From NCBI GenBank assembly GCA_005772945.1, contig SXIE01000088.1, positions 1-21,723 on the forward strand: 21,723 bases of DNA, written 5' to 3'. Below the pieces are notes generated by a model. It was given only the letters and a program-made list of their open reading frames with translations. It was not told where the DNA came from and made no database searches. Shown piece by piece: positions 7,949 to 14,660 of this stretch (positions within the stretch are counted from its first letter, which is position 1; the number at the start of each line of letters is the position of its first letter). A program made the position numbers and the translations under genes. This stretch comes from Pseudomonadota bacterium (GTDB lineage Bacteria; Myxococcota; UBA9042; PHBI01).

Positions 7949-8217
7949 GGCCGCGCGGCGCGCACGACAACCCGCATCGCCTCTACGCGCCGAAGCGCAA
8001 GACGGTAGCCGCAGAGGCGATAGACCGTCGGATCCGCTAGCGGCGCGCGCCTGCCGACCGTGACCTGCGAGCCGGCCCAGAAGCCGAGATCCACGAGTCG
8101 CCTGGCGACCGCGTCCTCGCCCGTCACGGCGACGACCTCGACGACGTCACCAGGCTCGAAGCAATCGAGCGTCTCTTCGCGGGCGTGCACACCAGGTTCC
8201 GAGAGCAGGGCAACCAT
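7945..8217 (-). CDS. feoA: Ferrous iron transport accessory protein FeoA
   Basis: A small cytoplasmic SH3-like protein needed for FeoB activity, 90 residues. CFEPGDVVEVVAV (19-31) matches the usual opening of FeoA proteins; LVDLGFWAGSQVTVGRRAP (41-59) and YRLALRRVEAMRVVV at the end match the core. The N-terminus is about 10-12 residues longer than typical. The chosen ATG at 8217 has no Shine-Dalgarno, and the predicted promoter would place the transcript start within a few bases of it, so it may be leaderless; the alternative is GTG at 8190, giving 81 residues with only a weak GGAA upstream. It is first in the feoA-feoB-small protein operon and overlaps feoB by ATGA. Confidence 0.93.
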   Translation of the reverse strand: MVALLSEPGVHAREETLDCFEPGDVVEVVAVTGEDAVARRLVDLGFWAGSQVTVGRRAPLADPTVYRLCGYRLALRRVEAMRVVVRAARP

Positions 8218-8225
8218 CCAGATGA

Positions 8226-8254
8226 GTTAGAGCAGCTTTGATAAGCGTTTTCAA
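8226..8254 (-). promoter_or_regulatory. Predicted sigma-70-type promoter of the feo operon
   Basis: On the minus strand TTGAAA (8254-8249, five of six to TTGACA) is followed by a spacer of exactly 17 nt and TCTAAC (8231-8226, four of six to TATAAT). Transcription would begin near 8218-8220, at or just before the ATG at 8217. Confidence 0.6.
8239..8253. promoter_or_regulatory. Fur-box-like operator
   Basis: TGATAAGCGTTTTCA matches the 7-1-7 Fur consensus TGATAAT-n-ATTATCA at 11 of 14 arm positions, and the palindrome extends by one base each side (TTGA/TCAA, 8238-8254). It covers the -35 element and half the spacer of the feo promoter, the usual geometry for Fe(II)-Fur repression. It lies in an AT-richer patch of an otherwise GC-rich region. 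A related metal regulator could use the same site. Confidence 0.65.
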
Positions 8255-8314
8255 GAACCTCGCGCAGTGCGATCCACAGCCCCCGAACGTGCTAAGGTTC
8301 CTGGCGGAGGAACC

Positions 8315-8551
8315 ATGGATGACCCCGCTGAACTCGCGACCCTGACGACTGTCCCTGTGGCCGCACTGGCCCAACCGCTGCGCGATTTCCTCGCGGCCAA
8401 CGATATCGAGTCGTTCGTCCAAGACGACGACACGGGGCTCGATGGCGCGAGCCCGGTCGAGGTGCGCGTGGCCGCCGGCAACCTCGCGCGCGCGCAGGCA
8501 CTGCTCGGGGATTACTGGGCCGCCAACGAAGGCCCGGCCGACGAGATGTAG
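8315..8551 (+). CDS. Small DUF2007-type putative signal-transducing protein
   Basis: A 78-residue acidic protein. Its plan matches the DUF2007 family: an N-terminal strand (LTTVPVAALAQPLRDFLAANDIESFVQDDD), then VEVRVAAGNLARAQALLGDYW, i.e. a small beta-alpha-beta unit in which one helix covers a sheet and ends in A-x-x-LL. Members are called putative prokaryotic signal-transducing proteins, but their role is largely unknown. The ATG has GGAGG (8306-8310) four nt upstream, slightly close. It diverges from feoA across 97 bp containing the Fur-like site, so iron control in this direction is possible but unsupported by a visible promoter. It converges on the lipoprotein at 8585. Confidence 0.75.
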   Translation: MDDPAELATLTTVPVAALAQPLRDFLAANDIESFVQDDDTGLDGASPVEVRVAAGNLARAQALLGDYWAANEGPADEM

Positions 8552-8584
8552 GCCGATGCAGGATGGCGGCGGATCTCGTCGGAG

Positions 8585-9073
8585 CTATTCCGTCGTCACG
8601 AGCGGCCCGAACTGGATCGTCACCGCGTCCTTGTCGGCCGCCGCGATCCAACCTTTGATCTGCGTTCCCGTGTGCGTCTCGAGCACGAACCCGTAGTGCG
8701 CCTTGGCGTGCGTCAGCTGCTCCGTGTCCGTGTCCGCGGCGGCGGTATTCGGGACGGCGTCGAACGTCTCGAACGTCGCCGGCAGCCCGCCCGCACCCTT
8801 GAACCACAGGATCGGGCGGTTCTTGGTCGGGTCCGCGCCCCCCGTCATCAGCTTGAGCCCGAGGTCGCCATTGGCCGAGGCATAGAGGTCGCTGTTCTGG
8901 AAGTTCCCGGGCGAGCGCACGGCCCCCGTCACGAAGTCGAGCCCCTCGTCCGCGCCCATCGTCAGCGTGCCGGCGCGCGGGCCGGTCGGATCATCCGCGC
9001 AGGCCGCCAGCGCGACCCAGGGCAGGATCAGGAGGAGACCGAGGACGGCGACGACGCGGCGTTTGGCAGACAT
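8585..9073 (-). CDS. Small lipoprotein, function unknown
   Basis: I do not recognise the family. The 162-residue product starts MSAKRRVVAV, with a basic n-region, a hydrophobic core and the lipobox LAAC with lipidation at C25. The mature part is soluble, rich in Ala/Gly/Thr/Asp and beta-prone, with segments such as NGDLGLKLMTGG, RPILWFKGAGG and the C-terminal KGWIAAADKDAVTIQFGPL. After the lipid Cys it has no further Cys. The start is ATG 9073; an upstream in-frame extension would place a very basic peptide before the signal sequence and is rejected. It lies 16 bp after the stop of the GGDEF gene on the same strand and is probably cotranscribed with it. Confidence 0.7.
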   Translation of the reverse strand: MSAKRRVVAVLGLLLILPWVALAACADDPTGPRAGTLTMGADEGLDFVTGAVRSPGNFQNSDLYASANGDLGLKLMTGGADPTKNRPILWFKGAGGLPATFETFDAVPNTAAADTDTEQLTHAKAHYGFVLETHTGTQIKGWIAAADKDAVTIQFGPLVTTE

Positions 9074-9089
9074 GGCCGCGGACGTTAGG

Positions 9090-9701
9090 CTACGCCGTGC
9101 GCGGCCGCAAGCGTCTGTGTTTGGAGCGTCCCTTCGTCGCGTACATCGCACGATCGGCGGCCGCGCTGAGCGCCTCGGAGGTGGCGCAGTCGGGGCCGAG
9201 GGCGGCCAGTCCGAAGCTCATGTTGACCGGATGCGCGCTCGTCACGCGCAGCTCGCTCAGCGTGTTGCGCAGCCGCTGGACAAGCGCCTCGGCGCCCTCG
9301 CGCACGGTCGCCGGCAAGATGACGACGAACTCGTCGCCACCGATCCGACACGCGATGTCCGTCACGCGTAGCTGACTCTGAAGGAAGCGCGCGACCCACA
9401 CGAGCACCTCGTCGCCCTTCTCGTGGCCCCAGGTGTCGTTGACGCGCTTGAAGTCGTCGACGTCGACGACCACGACGCTGAGCGGCTGTCCGTGCCGTCC
9501 GGCGCGCGCGATCTCGCTGCGCAGGCGCTCGTCGAAGGCCCGCCGGTTCGCGAGGCCGGTCAGCGGATCGGTCCGCGAGGCGGCGCGCAGCACCGCGTTC
9601 TCGCGCTTCAGCGCCGCGTTCTCGCGCTTCAGCGCGTCGAGCTCCTCGCGCGTCAGGGGGCCCTGTCCGCCGGTGCCCAGGCTGTCGAACGGTGACTTCA
9701 T
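9090..9701 (-). CDS. GGDEF-domain diguanylate cyclase with coiled-coil N-terminus
   Basis: Makes cyclic di-GMP from two GTP. Of 203 residues, 1-40 form a short coiled coil with two identical heptad-length units (LKRENAA, LKRENAV), and 43-200 form a complete GGDEF domain: TDPLTGLANRRAF at 44-56, DFKRVNDTWGH at 83-93, and active site GGDEF at 121-125. The inhibitory I-site RVTD (112-115) lies five residues before GGDEF, so product feedback inhibition is expected. There is no sensory, receiver or membrane domain, so the coil probably controls dimerisation or partner binding. The ATG at 9701 has GAGG about 10 nt upstream. The lipoprotein at 8585 follows after 16 bp; the ATPase pair lies upstream on the same strand beyond a 208-bp gap. 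Confidence 0.93.
   Translation of the reverse strand: MKSPFDSLGTGGQGPLTREELDALKRENAALKRENAVLRAASRTDPLTGLANRRAFDERLRSEIARAGRHGQPLSVVVVDVDDFKRVNDTWGHEKGDEVLVWVARFLQSQLRVTDIACRIGGDEFVVILPATVREGAEALVQRLRNTLSELRVTSAHPVNMSFGLAALGPDCATSEALSAAADRAMYATKGRSKHRRLRPRTA
9595..9636 (-). repeat. 21-bp tandem duplication encoding coiled-coil heptads
   Basis: Two adjacent 21-bp units (9595-9615, 9616-9636) are nearly identical, differing at their last base, and encode LKRENAA and LKRENAV in the GGDEF protein. One unit equals exactly one heptad, so gain or loss changes coil length without breaking register. Confidence 0.85.
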
Positions 9702-9849
9702 GCGCGAACGAACCTCGGATCGCCAAGCCCCACGCGCACGCGCTGCACCTCACCGTGACGATAGGAGAGGGTCCCGCCGCGCGTTCCTCGAAGCTGCATC
9801 TGGATGTTCCAAGGGGTCGCGCAAGTCGTCCACTTTCGTCGCCTCATTT

Positions 9850-9900
9850 CGCTCGCGAAGAGCGCGGACCGCTTGCCCGCGACGATTTCGGTCGCGAACC
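9850..9900. repeat. Dispersed intergenic repeat, copy 1
   Basis: Positions 9850-9890 match 13271-13311 at 35 of 41 bases with no gaps, and the next 10 bases match at 7 of 10. The first 17 bases are identical and include the inverted repeat CGCTC-GCGAA-GAGCG. This copy lies just past the stop of the ATPase gene at 9910 and upstream of the GGDEF gene, in non-coding sequence. Confidence 0.7.
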
Positions 9901-9909
9901 TCAGGGCGC

Positions 9910-11244
9910 TCAGTCGGACTCCGTGCGCGCGTGACCGCCCCGGAGCTCCGGCGCGATCGCGTCGTCCTGCGCGCCGAACGGAATCCCGAGCGCGCGCGCC
10001 AGATCGGGCGCCGTCATCCGACCGGCATGGCTCGCCTCGATCGCCCTCGCGGCGTCGAGGAGGCGACGCCGATGCGGCTGGCCCATGCGCAGAAGGAGCC
10101 ACACCTGGAGCTGGCGATCCAATAGTTGGTGTACAATGCGTTGCGCTCGCGCCGGCACTCCAGGCGCCTCGGCGACGATCGGCAGGCGCTCCGCGAGCCC
10201 ATCCCGCACGAGGCGATGCAGCTGGGCCGAGACCGCGCTGGGTGCGAGCCGGGTCCTGCGCGCGAGCTCGGTCGCACGCACCGGGTGCCAGTGGGCGGCG
10301 ATGGCGTGGACGATCCGCTGGGTCTGCGGCGCCAGCGGTTCGACGCGCGCGAGCATCATCGGGGTCAGCGTGTCGAGCGTCGCGGCGACTAGATCGGGCG
10401 CATTCAGGGCCACGCCGAGCCGCAGTTGGATCGCCAATGCGGCGAGCGCCCGCGGTTGCGTCCCGATGAGATCGAGCGTCGCGGACCAGGTCGCGGGGTG
10501 CGTGCGATGGAGAGCGAGGAGGGCGTCGCGATCGGGGTGGGGCGCCAGCTCGGCGATGAGCGCGGGGACCTCGGCGGCCGCGGGAGCGCGCAGCTCGTGG
10601 ACCTGGAAGAAGTCGTAGAACGCGGCATCGTAGCGGTAGGTCGCCTCCAGCGCGCGCGCAGAGGCACCGATGATGAGGATGCGCGCCTCGGAGGAGAGGA
10701 CCTCGCGGATGTGCCACTCGTCGGCTTTCAAGCGGCCGAGCACGAGATCGAGCTGGTCGATCAGCAGGATGAAGCGGCGCTCGAGCGCGTCGGCGGTGGC
10801 CGTCAGGAGGCCAATTGCGGCGGCGTTGCGGCGGTCCTCGTCGCGGTCGGGCAGGCGGGCGAGGGCGGCTCGCAGCGTGCGCGCATGGGCCTGGGACGCA
10901 GTGTCGGGGCGGCGCTCGAGAACGACGGCGAGGTAGTCGAGGGCGTTGACCCAGACGTCCGAGGGATGGGCGATGTCCCATTGGGCCTCCGGAAACGTGA
11001 GGGGGATCCAGCGCGCGGCGAGCTCCGGATCCGCCTCGATCGCGCTCCTCAGCGCACGGAGCAGCATCGTCTTGCCCGAGCCCGGCAGGCCGAGCAGCAG
11101 CCGATGCTGCGGCGCACCGTCCTTGCCCATGCGCCGAAGCGCGTCGAGGAGATGGAGCGCGAGGCGCCGACGGAGCGACTGCCCAAGCGAGGTCGCGCTG
11201 GGCGTGAGCAGCGCCGGGTTGTAGAGGACCGTTTCGAGCGCCAC
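9910..11244 (-). CDS. P-loop ATPase with C-terminal winged-helix region
   Basis: A 444-residue ATPase. It opens with LYNPALL, then Walker A GLPGSGKT at 52-59, a conserved-looking segment WIPLTFPEAQWDIAHPSDVW around 79-98, Walker B FILLIDQLD at 158-166, and a sensor-like strand ILIIGAS near 188-195. Residues about 305-360 look like a winged helix (LARRTRLAPSAVSAQLHRLVRDGLAERL). The YNP-start, PL-x-FPE and W-x-N-x-L-x-x-LA pattern recalls a family of AAA/STAND-like bacterial ATPases often annotated only as ATP-binding proteins. It has no nuclease, protease or TPR part. The start is GTG 11244, 39 bp after the stop of the other ATPase, with a weak ribosome site (GGGGCTG). Function unknown; DNA-linked regulation or a stress/defence role are both possible. 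Confidence 0.75.
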   Translation of the reverse strand: MALETVLYNPALLTPSATSLGQSLRRRLALHLLDALRRMGKDGAPQHRLLLGLPGSGKTMLLRALRSAIEADPELAARWIPLTFPEAQWDIAHPSDVWVNALDYLAVVLERRPDTASQAHARTLRAALARLPDRDEDRRNAAAIGLLTATADALERRFILLIDQLDLVLGRLKADEWHIREVLSSEARILIIGASARALEATYRYDAAFYDFFQVHELRAPAAAEVPALIAELAPHPDRDALLALHRTHPATWSATLDLIGTQPRALAALAIQLRLGVALNAPDLVAATLDTLTPMMLARVEPLAPQTQRIVHAIAAHWHPVRATELARRTRLAPSAVSAQLHRLVRDGLAERLPIVAEAPGVPARAQRIVHQLLDRQLQVWLLLRMGQPHRRRLLDAARAIEASHAGRMTAPDLARALGIPFGAQDDAIAPELRGGHARTESD

Positions 11245-11283
11245 GATCAGCCCCGCGCCCGCAAGAAAGGCGCTCCACCGACC

Positions 11284-12549
11284 TCACACGACACGGCGCA
11301 CCCAGTACTCGCGGAGCAACGCCGAGCGAAAGCGAAAGCGCGGTGCGGACCCGGAGGGGACCGGAAGGGCCGCGTAAGGAGAGGCCTCGCGCGCGAGATA
11401 GCCATCGTTTTCGAGGACCTCGAGGAGAAAGCGGAGGGCTTCCGCGCGCGCTTCGGGGGCGGCGACGAGCGGGGTCAGCGCGGTGTCGAGCTCGGCGTGG
11501 GTGACGCCTTCGGGGGTCACGGCCACCGCCGCAAGGATCGCGAGCGCGTGCCGGTCGTCGGGGCGCCCGAGCTCCTCGGTGAGGCGCTGGCGCCAGTAGT
11601 CGAAGTAGGCGCGGTGCGTCGGCGAGAGGAGCTCGGTCACGACGCGATCGACCAGGGCGGGGGAGGGTACGAGGCCCTCGTCGACGACCAGGCGATGGAG
11701 CTGCGCGAAGAGGACTTGCAGGTAATACGGGATGAGCCAGCCGGCGCGAAGGAGCAGCGCGTCGCGGGTCGGCTCGTCGAGCGCGAGGTTGTAGCTATCG
11801 CCGAGCGCGAGCAGAAAGCGATCGGCGTGCTCGCGCGAGAAGGCGCCGAGCGCGACGACGGCCATGTCATTGATGGTGTCGCCAAGCTTGGCGCGCGCGA
11901 CGACGGCGTCGAGGCCGATCGAGCCGGCGACGATCCAGCGCGGGACATCGGGGGCCGCATCGGCGCCGGGGGTGACGCGTGCAACCGGGTTCCGCAAGGC
12001 GCGGAATCCGTTAAGAAAAACGCGCGCGCGCTCGCCGGCTGGATCTTGGCGCAGGAGGCCGAGGACGAAGATCGGCAGCTCGTCGACGAGCAGCAACCAG
12101 CGCTCGTTGGCCTGGCCCTGAAGCGCTTCGATCGTGGTCTCGGCAAGGCTCGACCACGTCGGGGCCTCCTCGGGCAGGATGTCGATCGAGAGGGGGCCGG
12201 CCGTCAGTTTCGGCCGGACGCGCGCGAAGAAGCGCTTGAACGGACCCTTCAGCAGGCGCTTCCAGGCGGGGTCCGAGGCCGGATGCTCAGCCAGCGCGGC
12301 GACGATCTTCTTGGTGACGTCGAGCTCGGTGCGCGCATCGGCGACCGAGAGATAGACCGCGTGGAAGCCGTGCGCCGCCGCGTCATCGAGGAGGCGGAGT
12401 AGCAGCGAAGTCTTGCCGACGCGGCGCGGCGCGAGGAGCAGCACGTGGTCCTGCGCGACGCGCTGCCAGAGAAGGCGTTGCTCGTCGTGGCGATCGAAGA
12501 AGTTGTGGCCGCGGACGGGTCGCCCGACCGAGCTCTCGATGGCAGACAT
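11284..12549 (-). CDS. P-loop ATPase of the archaeal-ATPase/STAND-like type
   Basis: A 421-residue ATPase beginning with GRPVRGHNFFDR (9-20), the usual lead-in of this family, then Walker A PRRVGKTS at 41-48 and Walker B WLLLVDELP at 151-159. A helical region with GWLIPYYLQVLF follows, and the C-terminus ends RFRSALLREYWVRR, also typical of the family. It differs clearly from its neighbour at 9910 in motif spelling and domain plan, so the two are not tandem duplicates. ATG 12549 was chosen over an in-frame start 36 nt upstream because AGGAG lies 5 nt before it and the conserved lead-in begins soon after. It is the first gene of the ATPase pair, divergent from the LOG gene across 130 bp. Function unknown. 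Confidence 0.78.
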   Translation of the reverse strand: MSAIESSVGRPVRGHNFFDRHDEQRLLWQRVAQDHVLLLAPRRVGKTSLLLRLLDDAAAHGFHAVYLSVADARTELDVTKKIVAALAEHPASDPAWKRLLKGPFKRFFARVRPKLTAGPLSIDILPEEAPTWSSLAETTIEALQGQANERWLLLVDELPIFVLGLLRQDPAGERARVFLNGFRALRNPVARVTPGADAAPDVPRWIVAGSIGLDAVVARAKLGDTINDMAVVALGAFSREHADRFLLALGDSYNLALDEPTRDALLLRAGWLIPYYLQVLFAQLHRLVVDEGLVPSPALVDRVVTELLSPTHRAYFDYWRQRLTEELGRPDDRHALAILAAVAVTPEGVTHAELDTALTPLVAAPEARAEALRFLLEVLENDGYLAREASPYAALPVPSGSAPRFRFRSALLREYWVRRVV

Positions 12550-12679
12550 GGGGACTCCTGGGGAACTCCTAGGCCTGGAAAACACCTGGGTCTCGCCGCG
12601 GGGCGACGCACCCTACACCGCCCGGCGCCGCGAAAAAAGCTCGCCACATGCGGACGAAGGTCTGATATCGCTGCCGCCC

Positions 12680-13267
12680 ATGACCGCCCCGCGAACGTTT
12701 CAGCGCCTTGCCGTCTACTGTGGATCCTCGACGCACACGCACCCCGACTACCTCGTCGGAGCGGCGGACGTCGGGCGCGCGCTCGCCGCGGCGGGCATCG
12801 GCGTCGTCTACGGCGGTGGCCGCGTGGGCTTGATGGGCGCGGTCGCGGACGCGGCGCTCGCGGCCGGCGGCGAGGTCATCGGCGTCATCACCTCGAAGCT
12901 GCTCGCGCTCGAGGTCGGCCACGAGAGGCTCAGCGAGCGCTTCGTCGTCCCGACCATGCACGCGCGCAAGACGAAGATGGCCGATCTCGCCGACGGCTTC
13001 ATCGCCTTGCCGGGCGGCCTGGGGACCTTCGAGGAGCTGTTCGAGGTCGCGACCTGGACCCAACTCAACGATCATATGAAGCCGGCGGGGATCCTCAATA
13101 TGCGCGGCTACTACGATCAGCTCTTGGCGTTCCTGGCGCGCGCGGCGGACGAGGGTTTCATCCGCGCGGCCCACCGCGAGATCATCTCGTCGGCCGACGA
13201 TCTGCCGACGCTGCTCGAGCGCATGGCGACCGCGGATCTGCCGGTGCTAGGCACGTGGCGGCCGTAG
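12680..13267 (+). CDS. LOG-family nucleoside 5'-monophosphate phosphoribohydrolase
   Basis: LOG proteins remove ribose 5-phosphate from nucleoside monophosphates (cytokinin ribotides in plants; AMP or other nucleotides in bacteria). The 195-residue length is typical (about 180-200). The motifs are AVYCGSS at 11-17, YGGGRVGLMGA at 44-54, MHARK at 93-97, and PGGLGTFEE at 111-119 with the catalytic Glu at 119. Older annotations call this family lysine decarboxylase, which is wrong. The start ATG 12680 gives the expected N-terminus; a longer open frame upstream is antisense shadow of the ATPase. The stop is followed by 55 bp containing repeat copy 2 and then the M18 aminopeptidase. In bacteria the physiological role is usually nucleotide salvage or turnover. 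Confidence 0.92.
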   Translation: MTAPRTFQRLAVYCGSSTHTHPDYLVGAADVGRALAAAGIGVVYGGGRVGLMGAVADAALAAGGEVIGVITSKLLALEVGHERLSERFVVPTMHARKTKMADLADGFIALPGGLGTFEELFEVATWTQLNDHMKPAGILNMRGYYDQLLAFLARAADEGFIRAAHREIISSADDLPTLLERMATADLPVLGTWRP

Positions 13268-13270
13268 TGA

Positions 13271-13321
13271 CGCTCGCGAAGAGCGCGCAGCGCTTGCCCA
13301 TGATGACTTCGGAGGCGACCC
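13271..13321. repeat. Dispersed intergenic repeat, copy 2
   Basis: This is the partner of 9850-9900 (42 of 51 bases identical overall). It fills almost the whole gap between the LOG stop (13267) and the aminopeptidase start (13323). Besides CGCTC-GCGAA-GAGCG it can form AGCGC-GCA-GCGCT. It has no T-tract, so it is not a standard terminator. Confidence 0.7.
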
Positions 13322-13322
13322 G

Positions 13323-14660
13323 ATGACCCACGACGACACGCGCGACATGCTCGCCTACATCGACGCGAGCCCGACCCCGTGGCATTGCGTCGCGACCAGC
13401 GCGGCGCGCCTCGATGCGGCCGGCTTCGTGCGCCTCGACGAGAGCGGGGCTTGGGGCACGACGACGTCCGACGCTGCGTCCGCGGGCTTCTACCTCGTGC
13501 GCGACGGCGCGCTGGTCGCGTGGCGTCTCGGCCGCCAGGCCCCGTGGGATGCGGGGTTCCGGGTCATCGGCGCGCATACCGACTCGCCCGGTTTGCGGGT
13601 GAAGCCGGTGCCCGACGTCACGCGCGCCGGGTTCCGCCAGCTCGGGGTCGAGGTCTACGGCGGCGCGCTCTGGTACACGTGGCTCGATCGGGATCTGGGT
13701 CTGGCCGGGCGCGTGTACTTGCATACAGATGCAAGTGACGGGGTGCCCACGATGCGGCTCGTCACGATGCGGCGGGCGCTCGCGCGGGTCCCGTCGCTGG
13801 CGATCCATCTGCAGCGCGAGGTCAATACGGATGGCCTCAAGTTGAACCCCCAGCAGCACCTGCCGCCGGTGTGGGCGATGGAGGCGACCGACACGCGCCT
13901 CACCGCTGTTTTGGCGGCCGAGCTCGGGGTCGAGGCCGGCGCGATCGCGGCGTGGGATCTGTGCTTCTTCGACATCACGCCGCCGACGCTCGGCGGGCTC
14001 GACGACGCGTTCGTCTTCGCGCCGCGCCTCGACAATCAGGCAAGCTGTCATGCGGCGCTGACGGCGCTCGAGCGGGCAGGGACCGCGGAGCGCACGCAGG
14101 TCGTCGCGCTCTACGATCATGAGGAAGTCGGCAGCCAGACGACCGCGGGGGCCGAGGGGCCGCTGCTGGAGAATGTGCTGCGGCGGATCGCGGGGCTGCC
14201 ACACTGGAGCGGTCCGGGGGACACGGCGCCTGCAGCGAACGACGGCGCGGCGGTCGAGCGCTTCGCGCGCGCGATGGCCAAGAGCTGGCTCGTGTCGGCG
14301 GATATGGCGCATGGGGCCCATCCGAACTTCGAGGACAAGCACGAGCCGCAGCACAAGCCGAGCCTCAATGGCGGCCCGGTGATCAAGGTGAACCACAACC
14401 AGCGCTACGCGACGACGGGGGAGGGGGTGGCGCTGTTTCAGGCGGTCTGCGCCGCCGCGGGCGTGCCGGTCCAGCTCTTCGTGACGCGCACCGATCTGGC
14501 CTGCGGCACGACCATCGGCCCGATCGCGGCGGCGCGGCTGGGGATCCGCACGGTCGACGTGGGGAACCCGATGCTCTCGATGCACTCGGTGCGCGAGCAG
14601 TGCGGGAGTCAGGACCAACCGAGGATGATCCAGGCCATGACGCGTTTCTTCGCGTCATGA
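13323..14660 (+). CDS. apeB: M18 family zinc aminopeptidase (aspartyl aminopeptidase type)
   Basis: A cytoplasmic dinuclear-zinc aminopeptidase that removes N-terminal residues, classically Asp/Glu, from peptides. The 445-residue length is as expected. It opens with YIDASPTPWHCV (12-23), the family hallmark. Metal and catalytic positions are H85 in GAHTDSPG, D237 in PRLDNQ, E267/E268 in DHEEVGS, D327 in SADMAHGAHPNF, and H421 in MLSMHS near the C-terminus. The substrate-loop motif NHNQRYAT is also present. All key residues are intact. It starts two bases after repeat copy 2, with a weak Shine-Dalgarno (GGAGG at 13311-13315). Its stop overlaps the start of the U32 gene by ATGA, so the two are coexpressed. 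The symbol follows the usual name of bacterial M18 enzymes; orthology is not tested. Confidence 0.93.
   Translation: MTHDDTRDMLAYIDASPTPWHCVATSAARLDAAGFVRLDESGAWGTTTSDAASAGFYLVRDGALVAWRLGRQAPWDAGFRVIGAHTDSPGLRVKPVPDVTRAGFRQLGVEVYGGALWYTWLDRDLGLAGRVYLHTDASDGVPTMRLVTMRRALARVPSLAIHLQREVNTDGLKLNPQQHLPPVWAMEATDTRLTAVLAAELGVEAGAIAAWDLCFFDITPPTLGGLDDAFVFAPRLDNQASCHAALTALERAGTAERTQVVALYDHEEVGSQTTAGAEGPLLENVLRRIAGLPHWSGPGDTAPAANDGAAVERFARAMAKSWLVSADMAHGAHPNFEDKHEPQHKPSLNGGPVIKVNHNQRYATTGEGVALFQAVCAAAGVPVQLFVTRTDLACGTTIGPIAAARLGIRTVDVGNPMLSMHSVREQCGSQDQPRMIQAMTRFFAS

Noticed and set aside
6167..8008. 613-codon open frame on the plus strand across feoB
   Set aside because: Antisense to a complete feoB; very rich in Arg/His/Gln with no fold-like pattern.
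9595..9636. Tandem repeats here and at 2885 and 17599 considered as a CRISPR array
   Set aside because: Units are adjacent without spacers and in frame within coding sequence.
10426..12402. 658-codon open frame on the plus strand across both ATPase genes
   Set aside because: Arg/Glu/Gly-rich composition without motifs, antisense to two genes with clear Walker motifs; a GC-bias shadow.
9910..12549. Calling the ATPase pair a named anti-phage system
   Set aside because: No nuclease, TIR, protease or other effector, and no match to a defined system that I can support from sequence alone.
13182..14618. 478-codon minus-strand frame across the M18 gene
   Set aside because: Antisense shadow of an intact aminopeptidase. 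Only its stretch through the intergenic repeat is of interest, and that is reported as a repeat.
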